This document shows, in pieces, positions 5,869-13,270 of a DNA stretch of 13,365 nt; positions within the stretch are counted from its first letter, which is position 1; every line of letters starts with the position of its first letter. Both the position numbers and the translations under genes were made by a program. The stretch covers positions 1-13,365 of the forward strand of contig JALOBD010000053.1 in NCBI GenBank assembly GCA_023228445.1. The letters run 5' to 3'. The notes under the pieces were generated by a model. The model was not told the DNA's origin. It saw nothing but the letters and a program-made list of their open reading frames with translations, and searched no databases. This stretch comes from Sphaerochaeta sp. (GTDB lineage: Bacteria; Spirochaetota; Spirochaetia; Sphaerochaetales; Sphaerochaetaceae).

Positions 5869-6621
5869 CTATACGGTCAGGACCTTCAGGCCATCGTTTG
5901 TTATCGCTACAGTATCCTCAAAGTGTGAGGATGGCAACCCATCGGTTGTGACAACTGTCCAGTTGTCCTTCAGTACCCGCACCTTGGCTGTGCCCATGTT
6001 GATCATCGGCTCGATGGCCAACACCATCCCCTCACGGATGCGGGGGTTGGGTAGGTAGGGAGAGGCGTAGTTGGGAATCTCAGGTCCTTCGTGGACGGCA
6101 AGGCCAACCCCATGGCCACAGTAGTCGCGCACCACGCCGTAGCCGTGGGCGGTAGCGTGGGCATAGACCGCCTTGCTGATATCCTGGATGCGTGCCCCAC
6201 TCTTGCCTGCCGCCTCAATGCCAAGGCGGAGGCACTCTTCGGTGACTGTATTCAATTGAAGCTTCTCTTTCGTTGTCTCACCGATGATGAAGGTGCGGGC
6301 CATATCGGAGAAGTGCCCGTCGAGGTTGATACCCAGGTCGATATCAACGAGATCTCCGTGTTGAATGATACGTTTCTTGCTCGGGATGCCGTGGATTACC
6401 TCTTCGTTGATGGAGATGCACGCAGAGGCCGGAAAGCCGCCGTAGTTGAGGAAGGCGGGAATCCCGTGGTGATCTGTGATGAAGTCATGGCAGAATGCAT
6501 CCACCTCCCAGGTGGACATGCCCGCTTCCATGAAGGAGGCAAGCCGGCGCATGAGCTCTGCGGTCAGGCGGCACGCCTCTTCGATCCGCTTGATCTGCTC
6601 TGGGGTCTTGAGCGTGATCAT
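5869..6621 (-). CDS. map: Methionine aminopeptidase, type I
   Basis: This cytoplasmic enzyme removes the initiator methionine from nascent proteins after deformylation. At 250 residues it is the size of the minimal bacterial type Ia form, without an N-terminal zinc-finger or SH3 extension. The five metal ligands line up with the E. coli enzyme: Asp95 and Asp106 (DIDLG and FSDMARTF), His170 (CGHGVG), Glu204 (IEPM) and Glu235 (HFEDT). The catalytic His77 lies in EVIHGIP. The start codon overlaps the nusB stop as ATGA, which implies translational coupling. Nothing appears missing or altered. Confidence 0.97.
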   Translation of the reverse strand: MITLKTPEQIKRIEEACRLTAELMRRLASFMEAGMSTWEVDAFCHDFITDHHGIPAFLNYGGFPASACISINEEVIHGIPSKKRIIQHGDLVDIDLGINLDGHFSDMARTFIIGETTKEKLQLNTVTEECLRLGIEAAGKSGARIQDISKAVYAHATAHGYGVVRDYCGHGVGLAVHEGPEIPNYASPYLPNPRIREGMVLAIEPMINMGTAKVRVLKDNWTVVTTDGLPSSHFEDTVAITNDGLKVLTV

Positions 6622-7058
6622 CGCATGTTCCCCCTGATGGGGAAGAGCTGTTTTTGCATCGCATCGAGGATGCCGTTGATGAACTTGTAGTTCACCTCGG
6701 TCGAGAAGTCCTGGCTGAGCTTGACCGCCTCATCGATGACGATGTGGGGGTGGATGTCCTCGTACTTGAAGCAGAAGACGCTGATGCGCAGGATGTTGCG
6801 GTCGACGTAGTCGATCTTCTCGATCGGCCGGTTGAGTGAGAAGCGGGCGATGAGCTCATCGATCTCCGCCAGGTTCTCCAACGTCCCCCGAACCAGGTAC
6901 ATGCCGTAGATCTTCACATCGTCCTCGAATTGGTCGAACTCCTCGACGGTGGTGGCACTGAACGTCGGCTCGACAAAGGACTGCTCCAACTGGTTGTTGA
7001 AATCCATTGCGTAGAGGGTCTGGAGGGCCAATTCCCGGGCTTTGTGTCTGCTCTTCAT
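6618..7058 (-). CDS. nusB: Transcription antitermination factor NusB
   Basis: NusB binds the boxA element of rRNA leaders together with ribosomal protein S10 (NusE) and supports antitermination. The 146-residue helical protein has the family opening SRHKARELALQTLYAMDF (3-20). It also shows the conserved second half: IEKIDYVDRNILRISVFCF, VVIDEAVKLS-like VIDEAVKLSQDFS, and NYKFINGILDAM. The start follows the stop of the foldase gene by one base and overlaps it functionally. I see no strong ribosome binding site, so initiation probably depends on ribosomes finishing the upstream gene. It overlaps map by 4 bases at the other end. Confidence 0.95.
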   Translation of the reverse strand: MKSRHKARELALQTLYAMDFNNQLEQSFVEPTFSATTVEEFDQFEDDVKIYGMYLVRGTLENLAEIDELIARFSLNRPIEKIDYVDRNILRISVFCFKYEDIHPHIVIDEAVKLSQDFSTEVNYKFINGILDAMQKQLFPIRGNMR

Positions 7059-7059
7059 C

Positions 7060-8109
7060 TTACTTCTTGTACAGGATGTTCACCGTCGCGCCCTTGCGCA
7101 GGTCGGAAACCAGGTCGTTGATCGCCTTGACGTAGATCTCCTGCTGCTTGACCTGGGTAAGCTCCTCGGTGATGTAGGAGCGGATGGTGGCCGTGGTGTT
7201 CGGACTGATGGCATCATCGAGGGCCAGGATCTTCGTCTCGTTGTACGCAAGGACCTTGAGGATGTGGTAGCCGGTGAGGCTGGTGACCACCGAGCTGGTC
7301 ATCCCCACATCGGTGGAGAACGCGGCATCGAAGAAGTTGTCGCCCAGACCTGCCAACGCTTCCTTGTTGTCCATCGTCAGCCAGCCGATATCACCGGCCT
7401 TGCCCTTGGACTGGGAATCCTCGCTGTACTCCACCACCGCCTTCTCAAAGCTCAGCACTCCGCTCTTGATGCGGCGCGCCGCATCCTCAAGCTTTGCCTT
7501 GTTCGCCCGGTCGGTACTCTCACTGTCGGAAAAGGGGATGTAGATGTGGCTGAGCTTGACCGTCTCAGGGCTGATGAACTGGGTGCGATTCTTGCGGTAG
7601 AAGTTGGTGATTTCACTCTCGTCGATCATGATCGTCTGGTTGAGCTCAGCGCTCTTCTTCAGGCGTACGTAGGCATCGACGAGCAGCTGTTCCCCGATCA
7701 TGTTCCGGTAGTCGGCTACCGATCCAAAGTTGCTGACGATGAGCTGGGAGAACTGATCATCGGTGAAGTACTGCCCATAGGAGGCCTCCAAGTTCGCCTT
7801 CTGGCTTGCGTAGGCGCTGTCGATCATCGAGTCGGTGATCTTGATGCCATCACGGGCCGCTCCCTGGCGGAAGAGCTCGTTGTTGATCAAGAGGTTGAGA
7901 ATCTGCAGCGGATCGACCGCGGTGGGGTCCCCGCCGGCAGCTCTGGTGGACTCCTGGTACTGGCGAACCTCACTCTCCAACTCCGACACGGTAATCGGAA
8001 CGGTCCGTGTCAGCTTCACTGTCGCCGCAGGGGCGCTGATAGAGGCGGCGGTGAGGGCACCGGCCGCCACGAGGATGATCAACACTGCCGCACATGCGCC
8101 TTTTCTCAT
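7060..8109 (-). CDS. Secreted SurA/PrsA-like peptidyl-prolyl isomerase (parvulin foldase)
   Basis: The 349-residue protein begins with a signal peptide: Arg-Lys, a hydrophobic core at 7-20, and an Ala-rich cleavage region ending near Ala-Pro-Ala (26-28). There is no lipobox, so it is probably periplasmic. A SurA-type N-terminal chaperone domain (about 35-180) holds the helix LQILNLLINNELFRQGA. A parvulin domain follows (about 185-290), with LSHIYIPF, the FEKAVVEYSEDSQSKGKAGDIGWL region split over 221-244, and TGYHILKVL (279-287). His188 and His282 sit at the usual paired positions of the parvulin active site. Expected role: folding of outer-membrane or exported proteins. Its start overlaps the flavodoxin-like gene by 4 bases (ATGA). 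SurA and PrsA cannot be told apart with certainty; the lack of a lipid anchor favours SurA-like. Confidence 0.9.
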   Translation of the reverse strand: MRKGACAAVLIILVAAGALTAASISAPAATVKLTRTVPITVSELESEVRQYQESTRAAGGDPTAVDPLQILNLLINNELFRQGAARDGIKITDSMIDSAYASQKANLEASYGQYFTDDQFSQLIVSNFGSVADYRNMIGEQLLVDAYVRLKKSAELNQTIMIDESEITNFYRKNRTQFISPETVKLSHIYIPFSDSESTDRANKAKLEDAARRIKSGVLSFEKAVVEYSEDSQSKGKAGDIGWLTMDNKEALAGLGDNFFDAAFSTDVGMTSSVVTSLTGYHILKVLAYNETKILALDDAISPNTTATIRSYITEELTQVKQQEIYVKAINDLVSDLRKGATVNILYKK

Positions 8110-8534
8110 CGTTTGTCTCCTCCGATCTGCAGGTGTCTACCCACCGCACGGGCGGCATCTGCACTCTTGATCAATTCACTCTTCTTGAGAAACATCCCCT
8201 CGCCTTCCATCACCTTCATCAGGGTCTGCAGCGTCTTCATCGCCCGTACGCCCCCCTTGGTGATCCACGCCATAGAGCGTTTGCCACTGAGCGTTCCGGC
8301 GGTCTTGAGGAAGGTGGTAAGCGACGTGGGGATCTTGCCACCAAAGGTGGTGGTTGCCTCGCTGCCGATGACGATGTAATCGTAGTAGGAGACCACCTTT
8401 CCTGCCTCGAGGGAGGCGTCGAGCACATCGACGGTATGCCCTTGTGCCCCGATGCCTTCGGCGAGGGCTCTGGCTATTGCCTTCATCCGATCGCTGGCCT
8501 TTGCATGTGGCGCATACAACACGAGTACTCTCAT
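8106..8534 (-). CDS. Flavodoxin-like fold protein
   Basis: I start at the ATG at 8534 behind GGGGGAG, giving 142 residues; a GTG one codon earlier is too close to the ribosome binding site. The pattern MRVLVLYAP, then a helix, a Val-Asp-Val-Leu-Asp strand, YDYIVIGSEATT and GKRSMAWITKGG matches the alternating strand/helix order of flavodoxins. The phosphate-binding loop is unusual: where flavodoxins have a Thr/Ser-rich T-x-T-G-N-T motif, this protein has APHAKASDRM, so FMN binding is doubtful. It may be an electron carrier, an NAD(P)H-quinone-type partner, or a fold that has lost its cofactor. A hairpin lies in front of its ribosome binding site. Confidence 0.7.
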   Translation of the reverse strand: MRVLVLYAPHAKASDRMKAIARALAEGIGAQGHTVDVLDASLEAGKVVSYYDYIVIGSEATTTFGGKIPTSLTTFLKTAGTLSGKRSMAWITKGGVRAMKTLQTLMKVMEGEGMFLKKSELIKSADAARAVGRHLQIGGDKR

Positions 8535-8552
8535 CACACTCCCCCTATACAG

Positions 8553-8578
8553 CTACCGACCGCGAGTGCGGCCGGTAG
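8553..8578 (-). promoter_or_regulatory. Hairpin between secG and the flavodoxin-like gene
   Basis: In the minus-strand RNA, CUACCGGCCGC pairs with GCGGUCGGUAG around a four-base loop, an 11-bp stem with one G-U pair. CUGUAUAGGGGG follows, with no U-tract, so it is not a standard terminator. The stem ends a few bases before the ribosome binding site of the next gene. It may protect the 3' end of the glycolytic message or limit read-through. Its function is inferred from position. Confidence 0.65.
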
Positions 8579-8605
8579 ACGATACGATATGGCAGCTACC
8601 GCCCC

Positions 8606-8929
8606 TCAGTTTGCCGGGGTGGGCTCCGCCGTCCACCACTCGGTGGTCTCTCTCACGTGTTCTGTGGTGACTGAGTCGAGAAGCGAATCCTGTGACGGTG
8701 ATTTGTTGACAAATGCAACAACGAGGGCCAGCACCAAAAAGAGGATGGCCAACGCCCCGGTGGCCTTGGTGACCACACCGCTTGTATATGAACCGAAGGC
8801 CGTGTTGCTGCCTCCACCGAAGATGCCGCCAAGGCCCTCGCTCTGCTCATCCTGGATGGCGATGAGGAAGACCAACAACAGGCTCACAATGACAAACAAC
8901 ACCAACAAAATTACGCTTAAAACACCCAT
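8606..8929 (-). CDS. secG: Preprotein translocase subunit SecG
   Basis: SecG is the small membrane partner of SecYE and assists SecA-driven export. The 107-residue protein has two membrane segments (about 3-25 and 57-74). Between them is the hallmark cytoplasmic loop QDEQSEGLGGIFGGGSN (26-42) followed by TAFGS. A short acidic tail follows the second segment. GGAG stands 7 bases before the ATG, and the start is 14 bases after the tpiA stop. Linkage of secG to tpiA is widespread in bacteria and supports the call. Confidence 0.95.
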   Translation of the reverse strand: MGVLSVILLVLFVIVSLLLVFLIAIQDEQSEGLGGIFGGGSNTAFGSYTSGVVTKATGALAILFLVLALVVAFVNKSPSQDSLLDSVTTEHVRETTEWWTAEPTPAN

Positions 8930-8943
8930 CTTTTACTCCGATC

Positions 8944-9696
8944 TTACGCACCGAAGTTCACAATCGGAAGGAACTGCTCCACCGAGAGGGAAGCGCCACC
9001 TACCAGTGCACCGTCGATATGCTCTTTGCTCAACAAGGCCGCAACATTGTCGGCCTTCACTGAACCACCATACTGTATAATGAGCTCTTCTGCAACACCC
9101 TCATTGTAGAGTTTTGCGACCAGTCCCCTGATGAACGCATGGGCGTCATTGGCGTCCTCAGGGGTTGCCGTCCGGCCTGTCCCGATGGCCCAGACCGGCT
9201 CATAAGCGAGCGTTATCTTCTTCATCTCTTCAGCCGAGACTCCCTTGAGGCCCTCGGTGACCTGGCTGGTCAACACCTCCTCAAGGTGCCCACCCTCGCG
9301 TTCGCTGAGGGTCTCGCCGATGCAGAGGACGACCTCCATTCCTTCGGCGATGGCCAGCAGCACCTTGCGGTTGATGAAGCTGTCACTCTCACCGTAGATG
9401 GCGCGCCGCTCGCTGTGGCCGAGGATGACGGTGTTCACCCCCAGATCCTTGAGCATCAGGGCGCTGATTTCCCCGGTGTGTGCCCCACTCTTCTGGTCGC
9501 TCATGTTCTGGGCTCCGACGATGATGTTCGATCCCTTGAGCACCTCGAGGACTGCGGGGATGGTGACAAATGGCACGGCGACCATGACCTTTGTCCGGCT
9601 CCCCTTCAGTGCATCCTTCAAGGAGGCTGCGAACACCGCCCCTTGGCTGGGGGTCATGTTCATCTTCCAGTTACCTGCAATAAATGGCTCTCTCAT
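8944..9696 (-). CDS. tpiA: Triosephosphate isomerase
   Basis: This enzyme interconverts dihydroxyacetone phosphate and glyceraldehyde 3-phosphate in glycolysis. The 250-residue TIM barrel has every catalytic element: Asn9 and Lys11 in AGNWKMN, His94 in ILGHSERR, Glu166 in AYEPVWAIGTG with the flexible loop after it (about 169-178), and the phosphate-binding turns YGGSV (209-213) and GALVGGAS (229-236). The start is one base after the pgk stop, and secG follows after 14 bases, so the glycolytic genes form one transcript. Length is normal. Confidence 0.98.
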   Translation of the reverse strand: MREPFIAGNWKMNMTPSQGAVFAASLKDALKGSRTKVMVAVPFVTIPAVLEVLKGSNIIVGAQNMSDQKSGAHTGEISALMLKDLGVNTVILGHSERRAIYGESDSFINRKVLLAIAEGMEVVLCIGETLSEREGGHLEEVLTSQVTEGLKGVSAEEMKKITLAYEPVWAIGTGRTATPEDANDAHAFIRGLVAKLYNEGVAEELIIQYGGSVKADNVAALLSKEHIDGALVGGASLSVEQFLPIVNFGA

Positions 9697-9697
9697 C

Positions 9698-10876
9698 TTA
9701 CTTCTCCAGTGCCTTGATACCCGGCAGGGTCTTGCCTTCGAGGAACTCCAGCGAGGCGCCGCCTCCGGTGCTCACGTGGCTGATCTTATCCGCGAGGTGG
9801 AAGGTGTTGATCGCAGCAACCGAATCCCCTCCCCCGACGACGGTGACGGCACTGCTTGCTGCAAGTGCCTTGGCCACATCGAGGGTGCCCTCTGCGAAGG
9901 CAGCGAACTCAAAGACGCCCATCGGTCCATTCCAGACAACGCTCTTGGCTCCCTTCAGCTCATCGACGATGAGGGCCACCGTCTTGGGCCCGATGTCCAT
10001 GCCGATGAGGCCGTCCGGGATGTCGGGCCCATCGACGAGCACCGCCTCCTCATCCTCCTTGAAGGCCCGTCCACAACGGTGGTCGACGGGAAGGATCACC
10101 GTGACCCCCCGCTCTGCTGCCTTCGTGAGAAAGGATGCTGCCGTCTCTCGAAACTCCTCCTCGACCAGGCTGCCACCGATGGTGTGGCCTTGCTCGAGCA
10201 GGAACGTATAGGCCATGCCGCCGCCGATGACCACCGTCTGACACGTCTTGGAGAGGCTCTCCAGCACGCTGATCTTGCTGCTGACCTTCGAACCGCCGAT
10301 GATGGCCACAAAGGGCTTGTCCGGGCTCTCCAAGAGCGGGGCCATGAACTTGACCTCTTTTTCAATGAGGAAACCGGCATAGGAGGGAAGGTAGTGGGCT
10401 ACCCCCTCGGTGGAGGCGTGGGCCCGGTGGGCGGTGCCGAAGGCGTCGTTGACGTAGACATCGCCGTAGGAAGCAAGCGTCTTGGCAAAAGAGGGGTCAT
10501 TGGCCTCCTCCTCGCTGTAGAAGCGCACGTTCTCCAACAGCAGCACATCCCCCGCCTTGAGGGCATTGACCTCCCTCTCCACTGCCTCACCGATGACATC
10601 GCTTGCCAACGTGACCGGCTTGCCCAACAGCTCGCTGAAGCGCTTGGCGATCGGGGCCATGGAGAAGTCGGGGTTCTTCTTTCCCTTGGGACGTCCAAAG
10701 TGGCTCATCACCACCACGCGTGCCCCCTGGTCGAGCAGGTACTCGATGGTCTTCAGCGCAGCCTTGATCCGGGTGTCGTCACCGACGACCCCGTCCTTGA
10801 CCGGCACGTTGAAGTCGACACGCACCAGCACCCGCTTTCCTGAAAAGTCCCCTTCCAAAATTGTGTTCAGCACCAT
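9698..10876 (-). CDS. pgk: Phosphoglycerate kinase
   Basis: This kinase makes ATP from 1,3-bisphosphoglycerate in glycolysis. I choose the ATG at 10876, which has AGAGG six bases upstream and gives 392 residues, close to the bacterial norm. A GTG nine codons further out extends into the leader. The N-terminal substrate domain has VRVDFNVPVKDG, SHFGRPKGK, and NDAFGTAHRAHAS. The C-terminal nucleotide domain has IIGGSKVSSKI, IGGGMAYTFL, VVWNGPMGVFE, and VVGGGDSVAA, ending with the hinge-proximal STGGGASLEFLEGK. A 73-base gap with a strong hairpin separates it from gapA. Confidence 0.98.
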   Translation of the reverse strand: MVLNTILEGDFSGKRVLVRVDFNVPVKDGVVGDDTRIKAALKTIEYLLDQGARVVVMSHFGRPKGKKNPDFSMAPIAKRFSELLGKPVTLASDVIGEAVEREVNALKAGDVLLLENVRFYSEEEANDPSFAKTLASYGDVYVNDAFGTAHRAHASTEGVAHYLPSYAGFLIEKEVKFMAPLLESPDKPFVAIIGGSKVSSKISVLESLSKTCQTVVIGGGMAYTFLLEQGHTIGGSLVEEEFRETAASFLTKAAERGVTVILPVDHRCGRAFKEDEEAVLVDGPDIPDGLIGMDIGPKTVALIVDELKGAKSVVWNGPMGVFEFAAFAEGTLDVAKALAASSAVTVVGGGDSVAAINTFHLADKISHVSTGGGASLEFLEGKTLPGIKALEK

Positions 10877-10907
10877 ATAAAACCTCTGTCTTTGTACAAG
10901 CACAAGA

Positions 10908-10931
10908 TCAGGCCTGTGTTACCAGGCCTGA
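10908..10931 (-). promoter_or_regulatory. Hairpin between gapA and pgk
   Basis: TCAGGCCTG and CAGGCCTGA form a perfect 9-bp stem with a 6-base loop. It lies 19 bases after the gapA stop and about 30 before the pgk start. The following minus-strand sequence, GATCTTGTGCTTGTAC, has no U-run, so full termination is unlikely. It may stabilise gapA message or be a processing point, giving more gapA than pgk product. In RNA each arm could also pair with itself, being an 8-bp palindrome. Confidence 0.7.
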
Positions 10932-10949
10932 ATAACGGTGTGCATCCGA

Positions 10950-11954
10950 TTACTTCACCAGCTTCCTGGCCAAATCCACGACACGGGCCGAATACCCCAT
11001 CTCGTTGTCGTACCAGCTGATGACCTTGACCATCCTCTCGCCCATCTTCATCGTCAGGGCTGAGTCATAGATCGAGGAGTGGTGGTTGCCGATGACATCA
11101 TGGCTGACGATCGGATCCTCGGTGTACTCGAGGATGCCCTTCATCGGTCCGTCGGCTGCCTTCTTCATCGCTGCGTTGATCTCTTCAACCGTGGCATCCT
11201 TCTCCAGCAGCACGACCAGGTCGACGACTGAACCGGAGGCTACCGGCACGCGCATCGCCATGCCGTTGAGCTTGCCCTTGAGTGAGGGGATGACCTCACT
11301 GACGGCCTTGGCCGCCCCGGTGGTGGTCGGGATGATGGAGACTGCAGCACTGCGGGCACGGCGAAGGTCGCGGTGGGGCTGGTCGAGGATCACCTGGTCG
11401 TTGGTGTAGGCGTGGACGGTGGTCATCAAGCCGCGCTCGATGCCGAAGTTGTCCTGCAGGACCTTGGCGATCGGGGAGAGACAGTTGGTGGTGCAACTGG
11501 CGTTGGAGAACGCCTCAAGCGAGAGGTCGATCTGGTCATCGTTGACACCGAGAACGACGGTCTGGTCGATCGTGTCCTTTGCCGGGACGGTGAGGATCAC
11601 CTTCTTGGCACCAGCCTTGATGTGGTCCTTGTACCCGCCCTTCGGGCCCTCGGCGACGGTGAAGACACCGGTGGACTCAATGGCGATATCGACGTCGAGT
11701 GCCTTCCAGGGCAGCTCGGCGGGGTTGCGCAGTGCATAGATGGGAATCCGTACCCCGTCGACGACGATGGCATCGTCGGTGGCCTGGACACTCTTGGAAT
11801 ATACTCCATAGGTGGAGTCGTATTTCAGAAGGTGGGCGAGGGTCTTGGGATCGGTCAGGTCGTTGATCCCGACGATCTCGATGGACTTGTCTTCAAAGGC
11901 TACCTTGAATACGTTACGACCGATTCTTCCGAAACCATTGATTGCGATTTTCAT
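10950..11954 (-). CDS. gapA: Glyceraldehyde-3-phosphate dehydrogenase, phosphorylating, NAD-type
   Basis: This tetrameric glycolytic enzyme oxidises glyceraldehyde 3-phosphate with NAD and phosphate. The 334-residue protein shows the NAD-binding start INGFGRIGRNVF, and Asp32 in GINDLTD, which favours NAD over NADP. The active-site segment is SNASCTTNCLSPIAKV with Cys154, paired with His181 (TTVHAYTND). Phosphate-binding parts such as TTTGAAKAV (210-218) and the C-terminal SWYDNEMGYS are intact. A substitution from the usual Leu-Pro to Gln-Pro (192-193) lies in the loop that influences cofactor choice. It is the first gene after a promoter, with GGAGG about 10 bases before the ATG. Confidence 0.98.
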   Translation of the reverse strand: MKIAINGFGRIGRNVFKVAFEDKSIEIVGINDLTDPKTLAHLLKYDSTYGVYSKSVQATDDAIVVDGVRIPIYALRNPAELPWKALDVDIAIESTGVFTVAEGPKGGYKDHIKAGAKKVILTVPAKDTIDQTVVLGVNDDQIDLSLEAFSNASCTTNCLSPIAKVLQDNFGIERGLMTTVHAYTNDQVILDQPHRDLRRARSAAVSIIPTTTGAAKAVSEVIPSLKGKLNGMAMRVPVASGSVVDLVVLLEKDATVEEINAAMKKAADGPMKGILEYTEDPIVSHDVIGNHHSSIYDSALTMKMGERMVKVISWYDNEMGYSARVVDLARKLVK

Positions 11955-11994
11955 TCTCTGTTTTCCTCCAGGAATCTAGTTGTATATCGATAAT

Positions 11995-12024
11995 AATATA
12001 CTGTTTTCTTTTACCAAGGGTCAA
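11995..12024 (-). promoter_or_regulatory. Sigma-70-type promoter of the gapA operon
   Basis: On the minus strand TTGACC (12024-12019; 5 of 6 matches) and TATATT (12000-11995; 5 of 6) are 18 bases apart in the AT-rich gap between corC and gapA. The predicted transcript starts near 11988, leaving about 34 bases of leader with GGAGG. Strong boxes fit a highly expressed glycolytic operon. No operator-like palindrome is obvious around it. Confidence 0.65.
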
Positions 12025-12033
12025 CGTACAACC

Positions 12034-12804
12034 CTAGTTTTTCACTATTAATTTAACACGATTGATCTTGTGTCCGTCAATCTCCATGACGGTGAAGATC
12101 GCCTGTTCATCCTCAATGGACTCGTCATTTTGGGGGATTTTTCCAAAGAGTTCGAAGACGTATCCGCCGATGGTCTCGAACTCCTCATCCGAGAGGCGGA
12201 GGTGGCACTCCTCGTTCACCTCCTCGATGGAGGCACGGGCATCGACGAGGTACGTCTTCTCATCGACAGCGACGATCGTCTCCCCCTCATCCTCATCAAA
12301 CTCATCCTGGATGTCACCGACGATCACCTCAAGGATGTCCTCCATCGAGACGATGCCACTCACCCCGCCATACTCATCGATGGCGATGGCAATGTGCACC
12401 TTGCGCAGCTTGAACTCACGCAAGAGGTCATCGAGGTGCTTGCTCTCAGGGATGAAGTAGGGCTTGCGCATCAAGACGGAGAGATCGAACTCGTTTTGGA
12501 TGTTGCAGCGCAGGATATCCTTGACGTAGAGGATGCCGACGATGTTGTCGATGGTCTGCTCATAGACCGGGTAGCGGGAGTAGCCCTCCTCTGCGATGAT
12601 GGCGTAGAGCTCATCGAGGGTGATGTCACGGCTGATGAACGCCACGTCGACACGAGGGACCATGATCTCCTTGACGGTCTTGTCCCTCAGCTCGCCGATA
12701 CCCTCGATCATCGTCTGGCGTTCGACGTACTCCATCTCAGAGGGGTTGGAGGCGGCTCGCCTTCTTCCCATGCCCTTGAACAGATCCTTAAACGAAAGGC
12801 TCAA
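12034..12804 (-). CDS. corC: CorC/HlyC-type CBS-pair protein without membrane domain
   Basis: The 256-residue protein has two CBS motifs (about 48-160), including IMVPRVDV near the start and DEYGGVSGIVSMEDILE near the end. The C-terminal CorC_HlyC domain (about 175-256) contains FETIGGYVFELFGKIP. The DUF21 membrane domain of larger family members is absent, as in E. coli YbeX/CorC. The likely start is TTG at 12804, overlapping the ybeY stop, because AGGGGGAG stands six bases upstream; an ATG 11 codons in is the alternative. Homologues are tied to magnesium/cobalt efflux and, in the ybeY-ybeX neighbourhood, to ribosome metabolism. The pairing with ybeY is seen here too. The older 'hemolysin' label is not supported by anything visible. 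Confidence 0.92.
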   Translation of the reverse strand: MSLSFKDLFKGMGRRRAASNPSEMEYVERQTMIEGIGELRDKTVKEIMVPRVDVAFISRDITLDELYAIIAEEGYSRYPVYEQTIDNIVGILYVKDILRCNIQNEFDLSVLMRKPYFIPESKHLDDLLREFKLRKVHIAIAIDEYGGVSGIVSMEDILEVIVGDIQDEFDEDEGETIVAVDEKTYLVDARASIEEVNEECHLRLSDEEFETIGGYVFELFGKIPQNDESIEDEQAIFTVMEIDGHKINRVKLIVKN

Positions 12805-13265
12805 CGTTCACTCCCCCTCAACTGCCCAAGCAGGGCCTCCTGCCGCACGAGCATCGGCTCGTCCGCCTCGTTGGTCCCATGGTCGCTTCCCAACAGGTGG
12901 AGCAGACCATGGATCAGCAGGCGCTGCAGTTCTTCTTCTGTTTTCACGTTAAAGGATTGTGCATTTCTTTTCAAGGCATCGGGAGAGATAGCCAGGTCGC
13001 CCAGGTATCGCAGCTGCCCCTCCTCCTCGAAGAATGGCAACGCATCCTCATCATTGGCAAAGGAGAGGATATCGGTGGATTCGTCGATGAACCGGTATTG
13101 GCGATTGAGGCCCTGCATCGTCTCGTCGGTGACAAAGCTCAAGCCGACTTCACACCCATCCTGGTCCAACAGGGCCAAGATTGCCTTGACCTGTTCACTT
13201 ACCCATTGATGGGGCGCCTGCTCTTCGTACGCCTCCAACTCATAGCTGATCTCAACGATCGTCAT
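12801..13265 (-). CDS. ybeY: Endoribonuclease YbeY (rRNA maturation factor)
   Basis: YbeY is a zinc-dependent RNase needed for 16S rRNA 3'-end maturation and ribosome quality control. The signature H-x3-H-x5-H zinc motif is present as IHGLLHLLGSDHG, and the STDILSFAND segment and YLGDLAIS are the other conserved blocks. I start at the ATG at 13265, which has GAGGAG eight bases upstream, giving 154 residues. A GTG three codons earlier overlaps the upstream stop but would place the ribosome binding site too close. It overlaps corC by 4 bases. Confidence 0.96.
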   Translation of the reverse strand: MTIVEISYELEAYEEQAPHQWVSEQVKAILALLDQDGCEVGLSFVTDETMQGLNRQYRFIDESTDILSFANDEDALPFFEEEGQLRYLGDLAISPDALKRNAQSFNVKTEEELQRLLIHGLLHLLGSDHGTNEADEPMLVRQEALLGQLRGSER

Positions 13266-13270
13266 GGTCT

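Noticed and set aside
7042..8379. Long plus-strand frame of 445 codons
   Set aside because: It lies opposite the foldase and flavodoxin-like genes, has no recognisable domain, and is explained by codon bias of the real minus-strand genes.
9398..10843. Long plus-strand frame of 481 codons
   Set aside because: It lies opposite tpiA and pgk, which are unmistakable; the frame is a shadow of their GC-rich third positions.
12014..12036. Terminator between corC and gapA
   Set aside because: AGGGT and ACCCT could pair across about nine bases, but the stem is only five pairs, has no U-tract, and overlaps the gapA -35 box.
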